From contig JBBPTG010000176.1 in the NCBI GenBank assembly GCA_038093975.1, forward strand, positions 1-50,888: a stretch of DNA of 50,888 bases. The letters are read 5' to 3'. Positions 29,535 through 40,526 of this stretch are shown here, one piece after another; positions within the stretch are counted from its first letter, which is position 1, and each line of letters begins with the position of its first letter. This DNA is from Chalciporus piperatus (taxonomy: Eukaryota; Basidiomycota; Agaricomycetes; Boletales; Boletaceae). Position numbers and translations under genes: made by a program. The notes beneath the pieces were generated by a model that saw nothing but the letters and a program-made list of their open reading frames with translations, ran no database searches and was not told the DNA's origin.

Positions 29535-30899
29535 TGAAGTGATGGCAATCATCGAACACGAGTTTCAGGAGAAGCGGGGGTCCCAGAGGATGATCAAGCA
29601 TTGGCAGGCTGGCATCACTAAATTTCTGGAATCACTTTCCAAGGACGACAGAGAGCAACTAGAGGCTGAGGGCGAAGAATGGAATGCAGACAAGCCGTCG
29701 GCCGAAGTACAGGCTGAGTAGGTCCTCCAACTGTCTGATGTATCGGCTGGTAATTGACCTCTATGGCTATGGCATCAGCAATGCATCAAAGAAAGCTCCA
29801 AACATGGTCCTTGCATTTGCTAAGGATATGTGGAAGAACTGTGGAGCGCGGATCATGGTCATGAGTGCATGGAAGGACAAAGATGATGATGTCCTTATTT
29901 CTCAGTCAGTTAGCTTCATCGGCCGCTGTCAATCTCAAGCTAAACATACAATTCAGCTTCGATTACAACGACGAGTTGGACGATGGCCTGCTGTTTGGAC
30001 TTGCAGGGGTGGACTAGCCAGTTGCTAGGTCGACTCAAGAGTCTATTGGAGGCTTGGACTAGAGTCCAATGTGAGTAACTGAGATATATTTGAGTGAAGA
30101 AATGGGTAACAGTACCTAGAGTCCAATGTGAGTAACTGAAGGTTAGCTACAATGGACTCTGGAGGAGTGTGTGCTTCAAGGTAAACAAAGGTAAACAAAG
30201 TGTCAAGAAAGCGCCACACAAGTCTCTGCTAGTGCAGAGCAAAGGGAACAACACGAGGTAATGAACCAAGTTGGTATCCTAGGTAAAATGACCTGAGGAA
30301 TCGATCTAGATAGGTTAGAAGTCGAATGGAGCGCTAGGTAGCGCTGTATGAGTAAAAGGAAAAGTAAGTACGTAGGAAAAGCTAAGTTGGGGAATCACCA
30401 AAAGCAACAGTTTGAACATTGGGACAGCATTCGCCCTAAATGAAACAAATGGGCCAACACAGCCTTTGGGATGAACGACAGGCCAGCCGAAGAAGGGAGT
30501 GAAGACGAAGGGTCTTTGGAAGGCTTGCCGGTCATCACTAGGAAGAAGAAGAAGAATAGCGTTGAGGCGATGATAAAGTTGCTCAAGCCTGGGAGGCAAA
30601 AGCAAGTTGAAAGCTTGCTTAGTTCCTGGCAGAGCAGACAGCAGGCCAGGAAGGTGCCGATATTTGCTTGGAGTCAGGTAGGAGGGGTTAAAGGGGGATT
30701 CCGGCTAACATATGACCAGAGCAAACGGCTCCAGAGTCGTCAGAGAGCTCCCTTGCCTGAACTGACTGACAATGAGTTTGTGCAGACTCCCAAGGGAAAG
30801 GGAAAAGGGAAGTCACATGAGGTACCCATCTTGCCTGATGTGTCATCGGCGGAGGAGGATGAAAAGGAGGAAGATGAAATGGGGGATGACAGTGGGTGA
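29535..30899 (+). pseudogene. Hypothetical basidiomycete family gene, disrupted by an LTR and a stop
   Basis: Its parts are IKHWQAGITKFLESLSKDDR, then (after a probable intron near 29717-29778) NMVLAFAKDMWKNCGARIM, then DYNDELDDGLLF up to the LTR at 29998. After the LTR the same frame resumes with EHWDSIRPK, meets TGA at 30441-30443, and continues as NDRPAEEGSEDEG to a Lys-rich acidic C-terminus ending at 30897-30899. Removing the LTR with one GTTTG duplication joins the two halves in frame. I have seen this Trp-rich, KHWQ-type family in agaric genomes but know no function. The N-terminus is lost at the copia junction. Confidence 0.6.
29998..30409. repeat. Solo LTR (TGTTGC family) lacking its first 13 bp
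   Basis: It matches 39131-39555 except that the terminal TGTTGCAGCCAAA is missing. GTTTG flanks it at 29993-29997 and 30410-30414. It lies inside the hypothetical gene at 29535-30899. Confidence 0.85.
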
Positions 30900-31248
30900 C
30901 CCCCATGCAGCATTGGAATTGATGAGAAGATGCTAATCGGCCGACAGAGTGGCCAGCTTTCAATAAACATTGTACTGCATCCCGGAAGACCCCAGCCCCA
31001 TCCAGCTGGCATGATGTCAAAACCAAACAAGGTGAACCATCCAAGGTTTACAAGGAACAGTCAGCATCCAAGGAGAAAATGTCTCAGGGGACTGACAAGG
31101 TAATACATAACAACTTTATCTTTGCTCACAAAGTCTAACTCAGAGTCCCAGCCGAAGCCGAAGCCACAGCCTAAGCCATTGGAGCCTAAGTCTAAGCTAA
31201 GAACCAGCCTCCTAAGGGATCCACCGTAGCATTGCTGCATGGCTGGGA

Positions 31249-31635
31249 TCAGTTCAATATATATTGCATATCGATTACCACGTACCTGGAAATCAGAGGG
31301 TCAAGAAAGTCCCCTCGCACTTCGTCCCAATCCGGAAGGTTGTTCGAGAAGTAGCTGTTGATCCATTCATCAGTCCGGTGGGCGGCGCGCATAGACTGGA
31401 TGGTGGTCCTATAATCGTTCCGCGTAGCATCGCGAACGAAGGTGCCAGGTGCCGCTGAGCAGGGAGGCTGGCATGTGGGGTAATTTTTTGTTTTTGATGC
31501 ATGGCGGGTACAGCTGTTTCCATTCTTTCCCCAGAGGATGGAGTAGCTCTTGCTGTTTTGGCAAGGCAGGCATGTATGGTTGCAAATTTTGAAACCAGTT
31601 TCACGCACGCGGGGACCATTGCGCTGGGGTGCCAT
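31249..31635 (-). CDS. Small Cys-rich hypothetical protein
   Basis: It starts MAPQRNGPRVRETGFKICNH and contains HTCLPCQNSK and TCQPPC, a Cys-rich segment of the zinc-binding kind. The open frame runs on through a likely GTACGTGG donor near 31287, so the true last exon is probably elsewhere. No family recognised. 30900-31248 contains nothing I can support. Confidence 0.35.
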   Translation of the reverse strand: MAPQRNGPRVRETGFKICNHTCLPCQNSKSYSILWGKNGNSCTRHASKTKNYPTCQPPCSAAPGTFVRDATRNDYRTTIQSMRAAHRTDEWINSYFSNNLPDWDEVRGDFLDPLISRYVVIDMQYILN

Positions 31636-31808
31636 GATGAGCGTGATGGAGGGGACGGAGAGCTGTGAGGGTGAGAAACGACGAGATGCTTGCTCGAGGC
31701 GCGACACCAGAACACGCGTCACGTCGCGGTGTGACCGAGCTTTACCTAATGGTGAGCAAACCATTCAATGTTGAGGGCGGGAAGTGACGCGATCGAAATT
31801 CGAGTTAC

Positions 31809-32168
31809 CTAATGAAGAGCCGACAATGTTGTAATGCCGAGGTGCTCATGATAACACGCAGGGATCCTGATCTTGATCTCCGTCTTGGGGATACCGCGTT
31901 CTTGTTCGTACACAGTTGCCATGGGTTGCCCTTGCGTGTACTCGACAGTGTACGTCAACATGGAAATGAATCGGACAGACTCAGAGGTCAGTTCAAATTG
32001 GAGAAGGCCACTTGGAAGTTGGGATTCGCTTTCAAATGTATCAAGTAGTATACGATAGTACACGTCTAAGAAAGAGAAAAATGACATGACATTCAAATCG
32101 TGCAAGACGAGCGACGTCCACGCCGCACAACGAAATACAACGGAACAATAAACAAAGACGATGTTCAC
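31809..32168 (-). CDS. Hypothetical ORF, uncertain
   Basis: An open frame of 119 residues starting MNIVFVYCSVVF, hydrophobic at its N-terminus. No similarity recognised; it could be an exon of a larger minus-strand gene or chance. Nothing else is supported between 31636 and 32330. Confidence 0.2.
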   Translation of the reverse strand: MNIVFVYCSVVFRCAAWTSLVLHDLNVMSFFSFLDVYYRILLDTFESESQLPSGLLQFELTSESVRFISMLTYTVEYTQGQPMATVYEQERGIPKTEIKIRIPACYHEHLGITTLSALH

Positions 32169-32532
32169 GTCGCCTCAAGAGGAAGGAAATGAGGTGAGGC
32201 AGGAAAATCCAGGGTGGGCCATGAGCAACTCGAGACCGTCCAGATGGACGGGCGGACTAACGGTCGGACTCGTCCATTGGATGAGGCCAATTCCAGGCGG
32301 CGAGGACCTAGATAAAAAGAAAGAAAAAATCACCAGGGGACAGAAATAAAACCACAAGCGAACGCCGACATAGATGATAGATCACATACGATGGGAAGGG
32401 ATCGATGAGAACAGGATTGGGTGCCAAACAAACAAACTATGTGTATATTGAGCTTGACTGACAAATGACAATGTGATCCAGGGTGCGGCCGATGAAACAT
32501 TCCATAAAGTCCCTGAGCCATCGGCTCGCAGG

Positions 32533-32733
32533 TCAGGTAGACCAAGGAAGACTCCAGCTCGCAAGGAGAGGCCCTGCACTGGTTAGTTCCTGTAGCTTTC
32601 CTTTCTTATATGTTTGGCATCGCCGTGCTGAACTCATGTGAGCCAACAGGCCCTGAGTGGTCTTGAGCCTTTTCAGACATACAGGACAGGCCAGCGGGTC
32701 GTCGACGTTGAGATTTCGTAGCAGCGTCTGCAT
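32533..32733 (-). CDS. Zinc-finger-like exon of a hypothetical gene
   Basis: It starts MQTLLRNLNVDDPLACPVC. The pattern C-x2-C...H...C (CPVCLKRLKTTQGLLAHMSS, followed by ARRC) resembles the N-terminal finger of Plavaka-type (CACTA-like) transposase proteins and similar agaric hypothetical proteins. Further exons may lie to 32330, but I cannot define them. Confidence 0.4.
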   Translation of the reverse strand: MQTLLRNLNVDDPLACPVCLKRLKTTQGLLAHMSSARRCQTYKKGKLQELTSAGPLLASWSLPWST

Positions 32734-32929
32734 TGCTGAGGGTGGGTGGCAAGAAGTTGACAGGCCAAGACCTCAATCGAACGGACTGGGAATAAAGAGA
32801 TATGAATAGCCCGGAATGCACATACATGAGTATCCTATGAAACGCAGTCCGCGTAGTCACAAAAGATGACGACGACAAAAAAGATTTGCGACAATGATCA
32901 TAAGAGGTATCCCGAAACGCAGAAGGAAA

Positions 32930-35900
32930 TCACTTCCTTTTCTTTAGGGTGGATGAGCCAGATGCCTCAGCGTCCGCCAAATTTCTCTTCAAGCTGTTGG
33001 AAGATTTCGTTTGGAGCTTCCCAGAGGTGGGTAGAGCCGAGGCTCGAGACGACCGTGCGGATTGTCGGATAGTAACCACTGGGAGTTGAAGACTATGGCC
33101 CCCAAGATCTTTACCAGAGATTGGCAGCGACGCATAGCGACGGCGAGCTTCTTCCACTACCTTGGGAGATGCACCAGCAACATCTTGGGCACCGTCTATC
33201 CCTTGGCGCATTTCGTGAAGAATTAGGACAAAGTCAGCGTGGGTGATGCGGGGGTTGGGTGGCTGGTTATGGGCCCATCGGAAGCGCTTCGCCAACTTCA
33301 ACATGCCGTCCACAAAGGGCTGACACTCCCGCCAATATGGGCTCATGGCATTGGTGAAAGTGTTCTCGCCTATATCCCTCTTGAACTGTAAAACAGCTTC
33401 CGCATCATCCAGGTGTAGGCCAGGGGTGGCCCATACCGGTACGCCAAAGCCGCTTGCCTGACTATCCACAGGGAAGCGAAGAGAGGACTTCTGGGAAGTA
33501 GTGCGCGGCATGGAGAGCTGGTGGCCGGACGATGTCTTCTCTGACGGGTCAGGGAGCAGTGGAGGTCCCCATTGGTGTAGATGACAGTAGGGGCCAGAGG
33601 TGTTGATGGCGAGAATCCACATAACCCAAAACAGGCCTTCAAGGTCATGCCAAGCCTGGCGTTGCACTTTCCCATTGATTGCAAGGTCGGAGTACAATTC
33701 AGATGCGAGAAACGGATAGGTACCCTATCAAGCGAAGTGAATGAGCCACACATATTTCTGCCAGATACTTGACAGACTTACCGTGATCCCCGTGCATCGG
33801 TACTCTTCGGGTTTCTGTAGGTCTATCGCCATACCCAAATCCCCGAGGAGAGCGGAGCGTTTCGGGTAACGTCGAGGGTCGGGAGGCCCTTCGATGCCCA
33901 TAGTGGGCCAATCGGGCACAACTTGCTTCTCGTCAAGAGGATTATTGATGGCCCACCAGACGTTGGACTCGCTTGGGTCGTTGTGGAGGAGATCTCTTGA
34001 CAGCAAGTTAAAATGGCCTACCGCAAACCGTCAGCCCTGTAGTAGCGCGGCAAGCCAGCAGGAAGCACACCTGCCACAGCGCACATCATGCCATTGATCA
34101 TTTCCCGTCGACAGGAAAACCAATTCAGACTTACACCCACTGTCTCTGTCACAGTCCGGTAGTGTGTGCGGTGTTCAAGAGCCTCGGTCGAAGGGAAATT
34201 CTTGAACCTTTCAACGACAGTGGAAACAGAATCCTCCTGCATTGGCCCGTTGTAGTTGACCCGGACAGCCTCAGCAAAGAGCACGATCAGGTTACCGCGG
34301 AGATAGAGTTCGCCCCATTTTGAGGTAGCATCAGTAGCAAGGTTATCCTTCCAGATCTCCAATTTATCTGCGGCGCCAAAAATTTCTTCTTCCTCCTTCG
34401 TCCTCGCTTTGGCTTGATTCGCTCGTTCCAGGTACAGTTCTTGCGACTTGATATCGGTGGGCCCCTTGGGATAGAGGAAAGTCTCTTTGAGGGCGAAGAA
34501 GCGCTTGGAGTTATCTTGGTCATAGCCAACGGCGACCTTGCTTCCCTTGCCTGCCAAGCCTATACTCCTGTAGTACATTGCCAACGAGAGGATCAAGTGG
34601 AGGGGTTCGGCTGACTTTGGCAACTGCAGGCTGAGCCTATAGTGATGGATGGATGTCTTGGGGTTGTCCTTCGATTGCTCTTTATGAAGCAAGAAGGCAG
34701 GGTCAAAGCCAAGATGAGCGCTGCGCCCAGTACTGAGGGCTAGAATCGTTTGGATGAAAGTCGTGGGATCTTCGTGGATGTTGAGAAACGCGGAGTAGAA
34801 GGGATTATCCCGGTAGTGGAGCGCAAGTCTGAGGTTCCCATCGCAGAGCATCCCTCCAAGGAAATGAGAGCGATTGATCTGAGAGTTGGTGATAAGGCCA
34901 GCAGCCTGTTGGAGTTGGCTTGTGGCCGTCTGAATATTGAATTCTGAGCCGGAGCTCTTGATTTCAATGTAGGTGAGGACGGTGCTCATGTAGTAAGGGG
35001 GTTCTTGCCCATGTGGCACCAGGATGACATCTGGTCTGGAGCTCTGATGCGTCACGACAGCAATGGACTGTAATCTGAATGGGCGGCCGGACTGGACGGC
35101 TGGGAGGGATATTGGGACAAAGCCTGAATGTGTAATGACCGGTTTTAAGTCCACAGTCAGGTTGGCCTGCAAGTTGTGTTGCTTTTGGTGATTCCCCAAC
35201 TTAGCTTTGCCTACTTACTTACTTTTCCTTTTACTCATACAGCGCTACCTAGCGCTCCATTCGACTTCTAACCTATCTAGATCGATTCCTCAGGTCATTT
35301 TACCTAGGGTACCAACTTGGTTCATTACCTAGTCTTGTTTCCTTCGCTCTGCACTAGCAGAGACTTGTGTGGCGCTTCCTTGACACTTTGTTTACCTTTG
35401 TTTACCTTGAAGCACACACTCCTCCAGAGTCCATTGTAGCTAACCTTCAGTTACTCACATTGGACTCTAGGTACTGTTACCCATTTCTTCACTCAAATAT
35501 ATCCCAGTTACTCACATTGGACTCTAGTCCAAGCCTCCAATAGACTCTTGAGTCGACCTAGCAACTGGCTAGTCACCCCCTGCAAGTCTTTGGCTGCAAC
35601 AAGGTGACCATGCTGGCCGCAGCGACGATCTCAGGCGCCGGGATGGGTGCAGGCACTGAGGGCGAGCGGGACAAGGCAGATCTTGGGAAAACCAAAGCCG
35701 AGGGGGAGCGAAGAGTGAGAGAGGCCAAGGGAGATGGGCACGGATTCCAGACAAATGAGGCGGCCGGTGATGGACGATGATCAATGGCTTGTACTTGCCT
35801 GACCGTTTCCAACACCCTCGACATCCCGCTGACCTGCTGGGACACCACCAAGAGCCCTGACTCCAGCTCGGAGAATCGAGCCTCCATGTGGTCGAACCGA

Positions 35901-36082
35901 GCGGCCGAGGGATGGATAGTGCCTTCCAGCCTGAGTGCATAGTCCCTCCACTCAGCATAGTTGGTAGACTCGCTCGATGGACGAGCGACCGTTAAAGACA
36001 CCTGGAAGGTGTCCTTAGTGTTGCCGCAGTTCCAGTTTCCCGGCGGTTCGTAACCAAAACTAGTAATACTCTTCAGCTCCAC
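32930..36082 (-). pseudogene. FunK1-type fungal protein kinase, split by an LTR
   Basis: Minus-strand exons are 35602-36082, 34018-35176, about 33728-34006 and 32930-33697. After a Pro/Ala-rich N-terminus come FunK1-like segments (SSRPDVILVPHG, YIEIKSSGSEFNI, HFLGGMLCDGNLRLAL, AHLGFDPAFLL). The catalytic loop reads LLHNDPSESN: the HRD Arg is replaced, while Asp and Asn are kept. The metal-binding DFG reads DLG in GDLGMAIDLQKP. The C-lobe has HDLEGLFWVMWI. An LTR (35177-35601) sits in the N-terminal exon, and the reading frame is in register on both sides once one target copy is removed. FunK1 kinases are a fungal family of mostly unknown substrates. Whether this copy is dead depends on the LTR. 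Confidence 0.7.
35177..35601. repeat. Solo LTR (TGTTGC family) inside the FunK1 gene
   Basis: 425 bp, reverse complement of 39131-39555, running TGTTGCTTTTGG...GGCTGCAACA. It is flanked by AGTTG (35172-35176) and AGGTG (35602-35606), a 4/5 match. Confidence 0.85.
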
Positions 36083-36133
36083 ACAATTAGGCTAACCCGC
36101 AGGAAAACCCAGTTCCCAAAGCCACCATAGACC

Positions 36134-37180
36134 ATGGTTGACCACAGTTCCGTTTACAAACCCAGTCTTTTGAACAATGTTGGTACATTCAGTGTGAGTA
36201 ATCGTTGTGATGCATCATCCTCTGACCGTACTGATCTACCACTTGATACAGTAGTAGAGGTTAGCCATATCCGCCTGTTGTCCCACATGCCTGCTTACTC
36301 TACTCCTCATAGGTAATCAACATCTTCACAATTGACGACTACAACGAGCTGTTGGGAGTTCTTGAAGTCGAACATCCACGATCTCATATCAAGTGGGTCG
36401 CTATCCGAAACACTTGCTCACTTCTTTTACAGACTAACGTATCTTGCCAATGACCAGAAACTATTCATTATGGTGCCATCCGACCCACACGAAGATGTCA
36501 TCGCTTCCCTCCAATATTTCTTCATGAAGTTCATCCTCTCCATCCCCTTGCACCAGGACTTCCATCTCAACGTCTACGGCAACAAGGTCCTCCGGTATCA
36601 CAACGACGAAGACGAAGCGGATGGACGTCGATTAGATGCAATCCCTGACATTCAAGTAATGCTTCGTCGCCCCGCCCCGATTGTTCCACCCATGCCTATG
36701 TCCATCCCTAAATGGATCAGGGAGGTGTGCTTCACGATGCCGGAGTCTGTGACTCGTAGCCACCTCGGGGACCTTCTTAACGGCAATCCCGACATTGATC
36801 TCGCTTTTATGGTCACGATAGTGGAATCTCCTAAGTGGAAGGCTCCAAGCAAGATGGACGACCTCTGGCTTAAACTCCGCGGTCAAGCATGCCTTGAATA
36901 CAATGAGTTCGTCCAGAATGCCTCAGTGGACGGAGGGCACGTTGTTGTCGGAGGGATCACTTGGGCCTCCATTTTGGAGGTCAAGTTTGAGGCATACGTC
37001 CGTCGCCCCGAGGGTGATCTTATCATCGATCCCAAAAATAAGGACAATGATCACTCGGCATTTGGGGTACGTGTACACACGACGTCTTTGCTCCATTACT
37101 GATGCCTTCATAGACCATCTATCCTTCCATGGATAGGGACGATGTTGACCGTCTGCTAGGCAATGGCTCTGAACGACTTC
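36134..37180 (+). pseudogene. Hypothetical basidiomycete gene, 3'-truncated by an LTR fragment
   Basis: The main exon around 36332-37070 encodes RLTYLANDQKLFIMVPSDPH, PPMPMSIPKWIREVCFTMPE and DDLWLKLRGQACLEYNEFV. A GTACGTG donor near 37065 and an acceptor near 37112 lead to a short exon (TIYPSMDRDDVDRLLGNGSE) that is cut by LTR sequence at 37180. An upstream exon from 36134 (MVDHSSVYKPSLLNNVGTF) is likely. No function recognised. Confidence 0.4.
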
Positions 37181-37302
37181 TCCAGAGTCCATTGTAGCTA
37201 ACCTTCAGTTACTCACATTGGACTCTAGTCCAAGACTCCAATAGACCCTTGAGTCGACCTAGCAACTGGCTAGTTCACCCCAGGAAGTCTTTGGCTGCAA
37301 CA
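37180..37302. repeat. LTR fragment (TGTTGC family) with internal deletion
   Basis: It matches the last part of the 35177-35601 copy but lacks the segment between two copies of GTTACTCACATTGGACTC, as expected from recombination between these short direct repeats. Confidence 0.8.
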
Positions 37303-37440
37303 ATCACTTCTTCCCTCTCGCAATGCTTTTGTTCATCCTAATGTGTACAGTGTTGTTGTCATGCAATACTTCATCATCCAAATTTTGTGGCAAGTATCTT
37401 CTTACAAGACACAAAGGTTGATTGTGCTTTCAGGTGAGTT

Positions 37441-37701
37441 ATGTACATCTTCATACATCGATTCTCCCCTCCACAAACAATCTGGATCGAAGACGGTGAG
37501 GTTTTGATATATGGACAGGTTGGCAATATACTCATCTATTCACCATCTGAACAGTTTACTGATGTCTTCATCGATCAAATATTGGGGGATGTACCTTCCC
37601 TTTCGCATGATACAATAACAAGGGGGCCAACATCCTCATTTGCTTCATTCAATGGTGTTTCAGCGAAGACCGTAACAACATTGATAGATGTTTCATTATG
37701 A
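37441..37701 (+). CDS. Hypothetical ORF, uncertain
   Basis: An 86-residue open frame (MYIFIHRFSPPQTIW...), probably part of a spliced gene or chance. Nothing else is supported from 37303 to 38060. Confidence 0.15.
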   Translation: MYIFIHRFSPPQTIWIEDGEVLIYGQVGNILIYSPSEQFTDVFIDQILGDVPSLSHDTITRGPTSSFASFNGVSAKTVTTLIDVSL

Positions 37702-38269
37702 ACTGCAGTTTAGGCCGTTGAGGGGAGATGTCTTGAGGGGAGATGTCCTGTGAAAGCGAATATAGAACAGTGCGGGCATGTCTTGCTGAGTAACCATGTT
37801 GAACATTCCGCTCATTGTGCAGATCACCACCGTATCAATGCAGACACATTGCAGACGACTTTGTGCGAAAACCATGGGAGAAAAGGGGAAAACCCAGCCG
37901 GCTTTCATTTGTGTTTCCTGGACCCAATAGTGCGCCCATACTTCATATTGATCCTATCATAACTCAACAACCACCCTTCCAATCATCCTGATTGTTGATT
38001 CCATCCTCATCTACGCCTTCTACTGCGTCTATCCGGCCCATTGTCGTGTCCACTGGTCGAGCCTATTGCTCCCAACGCCCCCATCTTCCTTATCATCCCC
38101 TATTCCCAACATCGACCCATATCTCCCTATCCAGCTGGTCAATCCATCTTGCACCTCTACTAAACCATCTTCCCTGGCATCTGATCACCCATCCATCTCG
38201 TTTGCGATCGATCCAAACCATTTCCCAGCTCGCTACATCGTCATCTTCGCTGTCTATCCCCCAAATCTT

Positions 38270-38935
38270 CGACATCTCTTATTTCCCTGCCCATATCATG
38301 TGTTCAGAATCTGCCCATCGCATCCAAGCAAGGGCCTTTCTGGCACCAACTACACTACCTGGGCCGAGGAAATGAAGGCTCTCCTTCGCTCCAAAGGCCT
38401 CTGGCACCTTGTGGATGGCAAGGAGACTCGACCTACTGATGCAGGAGATGAGCAAGATAAGTGGGATGCCAAGCAGGACGAGGCTGCTGGTGAGCTTATG
38501 CTCAACCTTCATCCTGATCAGAGGGTGCATCTCAGGGCGCATCAGGACGATCCCATCGCTTCCTGGAAAGCTCTGAAGGACCTCTATGTTCAACAGAAGC
38601 CTGGAACTCAGTTCGTTGCCTACGACGATTTCTTCAGCCGCCCAGAGGAGACCCTCACTACCCTCACCGCTCGTGTTGAGCAGGCCATGTCCAGGATCCA
38701 AGATCTTCGCCCAGCTGACTTCACCTTGACCACGTTGGACGAAGAGTTGGCCTGTCTGGCGATGATTCGTGCCCTCGGGAAGGACTTAGTAACTACCACT
38801 TCACCTCTTCCCTATCCCTGCTTGCCACCCTCCACAAAGCCACTGTCAAAGCTGCCTTCCAAGCCGAGGACATCAATCGTCGCCCTCGTGCTGATGGATC
38901 TGACCCCATGTCTGGTGTGAACAGTAAAGCCAGCT
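38270..38935 (+). pseudogene. Second copia gag remnant
   Basis: GTNYTTWAEEMKALLRSKGL, WKALKDLYVQQKPGTQFV and LDEELACLAMIRALGKD are typical of copia gag proteins. Frameshifts near 38320 and 38790 (where YHFTSSLSLLATLHKATVKA continues in another frame) break it, and no pol follows. It is a different family from the element at 27119. Confidence 0.75.
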
Positions 38936-38999
38936 AGATAAGGGGGAAAAAAACCTGGGTCAATCTGATTGGTCCCAACCGTCTCAGCTCTGTCCGAAC

Positions 39000-40259
39000 T
39001 CGTGCCTCGCCAGCAAAGCCTCGAAATGTCATCAAAGCAAAGTGAGGATGTTAGCATCAATCACTGCGTTGTCATCTTGACGTTCCCCTTGACCATTATT
39101 TGCTTACAGTCAGTCATCGTTTGGATTTGGTGTTGCAGCCAAAGACTTGCAGGGGGTGACTAGCCAGTTGCTAGGTCGACTCAAGAGTCTATTGGAGGCT
39201 TGGACTAGAGTCCAATGTGAGTAACTGGGATATATTTGAGTGAAGAAATGGGTAACAGTACCTAGAGTCCAATGTGAGTAACTGAAGGTTAGCTACAATG
39301 GACTCTGGAGGAGTGTGTGCTTCAAGGTAAACAAAGGTAAACAAAGTGTCAAGGAAGCGCCACACAAGTCTCTGCTAGTGCAGAGCGAAGGAAACAAGAC
39401 TAGGTAATGAACCAAGTTGGTACCCTAGGTAAAATGACCTGAGGAATCGATCTAGATAGGTTAGAAGTCGAATGGAGCGCTAGGTAGCGCTGTATGAGTA
39501 AAAGGAAAAGTAAGTAAGTAGGCAAAGCTAAGTTGGGGAATCACCAAAAGCAACATTTGGCTCTTCATCCAACAATTCATATCATCATTTTGATGGTTAC
39601 TGAAAGGGTCCTTGATGACCTGGATCATATTCCCAATGCAGTACAAGCAAGATAGTGAGGTGAGGGGAATGGGATATTCAGGTCCCTCAAATAAGCGTAC
39701 ATCAGGTGATCCACATCGGAAAGTCCACAGGTATGTTCGGAAAGAGAGCATCGAGCTGCTCAGGGGACTTTACCTTGCCAATGGTCACAGCAAAGTCTTT
39801 GAACTGATTCCAGTAGCTAGATTGCATGTTATTGAACCTCGGCGAACTCGACCTTGGGCAAATAGCTTACTTTGCATAGTCTGATAATGTTGTGTCAACG
39901 ACGACACCTTTCGAGGCATCTTTAAGGTTGGCAGCAAGCCGGTCCAAGTCATGGTTGCTGCTGTGACCATACTCTGCGTCTGAGTCGCCAGAGTCCGATA
40001 TTAAATCAAAGTGCTGTCGTCTTGTTGGCCTGTCATCCAGCAGATCACCTGAGTTCGGATTTCGGTCCCGGAGTGTTCCCTCTGCAAGTGCCTTGTCGAC
40101 CTCGAGGCCATTGACGAGTGATTCAATTTCTTCTGTCCAGTCCTCGACAGCTTCCAAGCTGACAGCCATTTGGGACTCGTTGAGATAGAATACAGCCCAG
40201 GCAATAGTCTCCTCAAGCATTCCTGTAGTAGACATTGGGCTGTTTCGACTTGGAGACAA
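39000..40259 (-). pseudogene. Multi-exon hypothetical gene split by a solo LTR
   Basis: Exon 1 starts MSTTGMLEETIAWAVFYLNE (first Met at about 40235) and runs to TTLSDYAK, followed by a GTAAGC donor near 39870. Further exon-like pieces are SSYWNQFKDFAVTIGK and LDALFPNIPVDFPMWI, and then NDDMNCWMKS, where the LTR at 39131-39555 interrupts. Across the LTR the frame continues (QIQTMTDC, with a GTAAGC donor and a TGCTAAC branch site). The region from 39000 to 39120 is tentative. I recognise no domain. Confidence 0.4.
39131..39555. repeat. Solo LTR, reference copy of the TGTTGC family
   Basis: 425 bp, TGTTGCAGCCAAAG...CACCAAAAGCAACA, with perfect target duplications TTTGG at 39126-39130 and 39556-39560. 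The internal direct repeat GAGTCCAATGTGAGTAAC occurs twice. Confidence 0.95.
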
Positions 40260-40526
40260 GCAGCAAGCAGACGAGTGTGTGGCGAGGGTACAGTTACGAC
40301 TGACAAAAATATATTATGAAATATGGCGAAGTAGCACCTCCTAGTGCCAAGTGTAGCACACAATGTCTGAACCATGTGTATCGACACCTGAATCAGCTGC
40401 GGTCAACAAGTTTGACCTTCCGGAGCCCAGACAGACCTTTATTCCCGGTGTCGAACTCAAAATGATTGAGTTCACGGTGTGGGTGACCTCCAAATCAGAC
40501 CTCTGAATTGCTGAGCTGACAGACTC

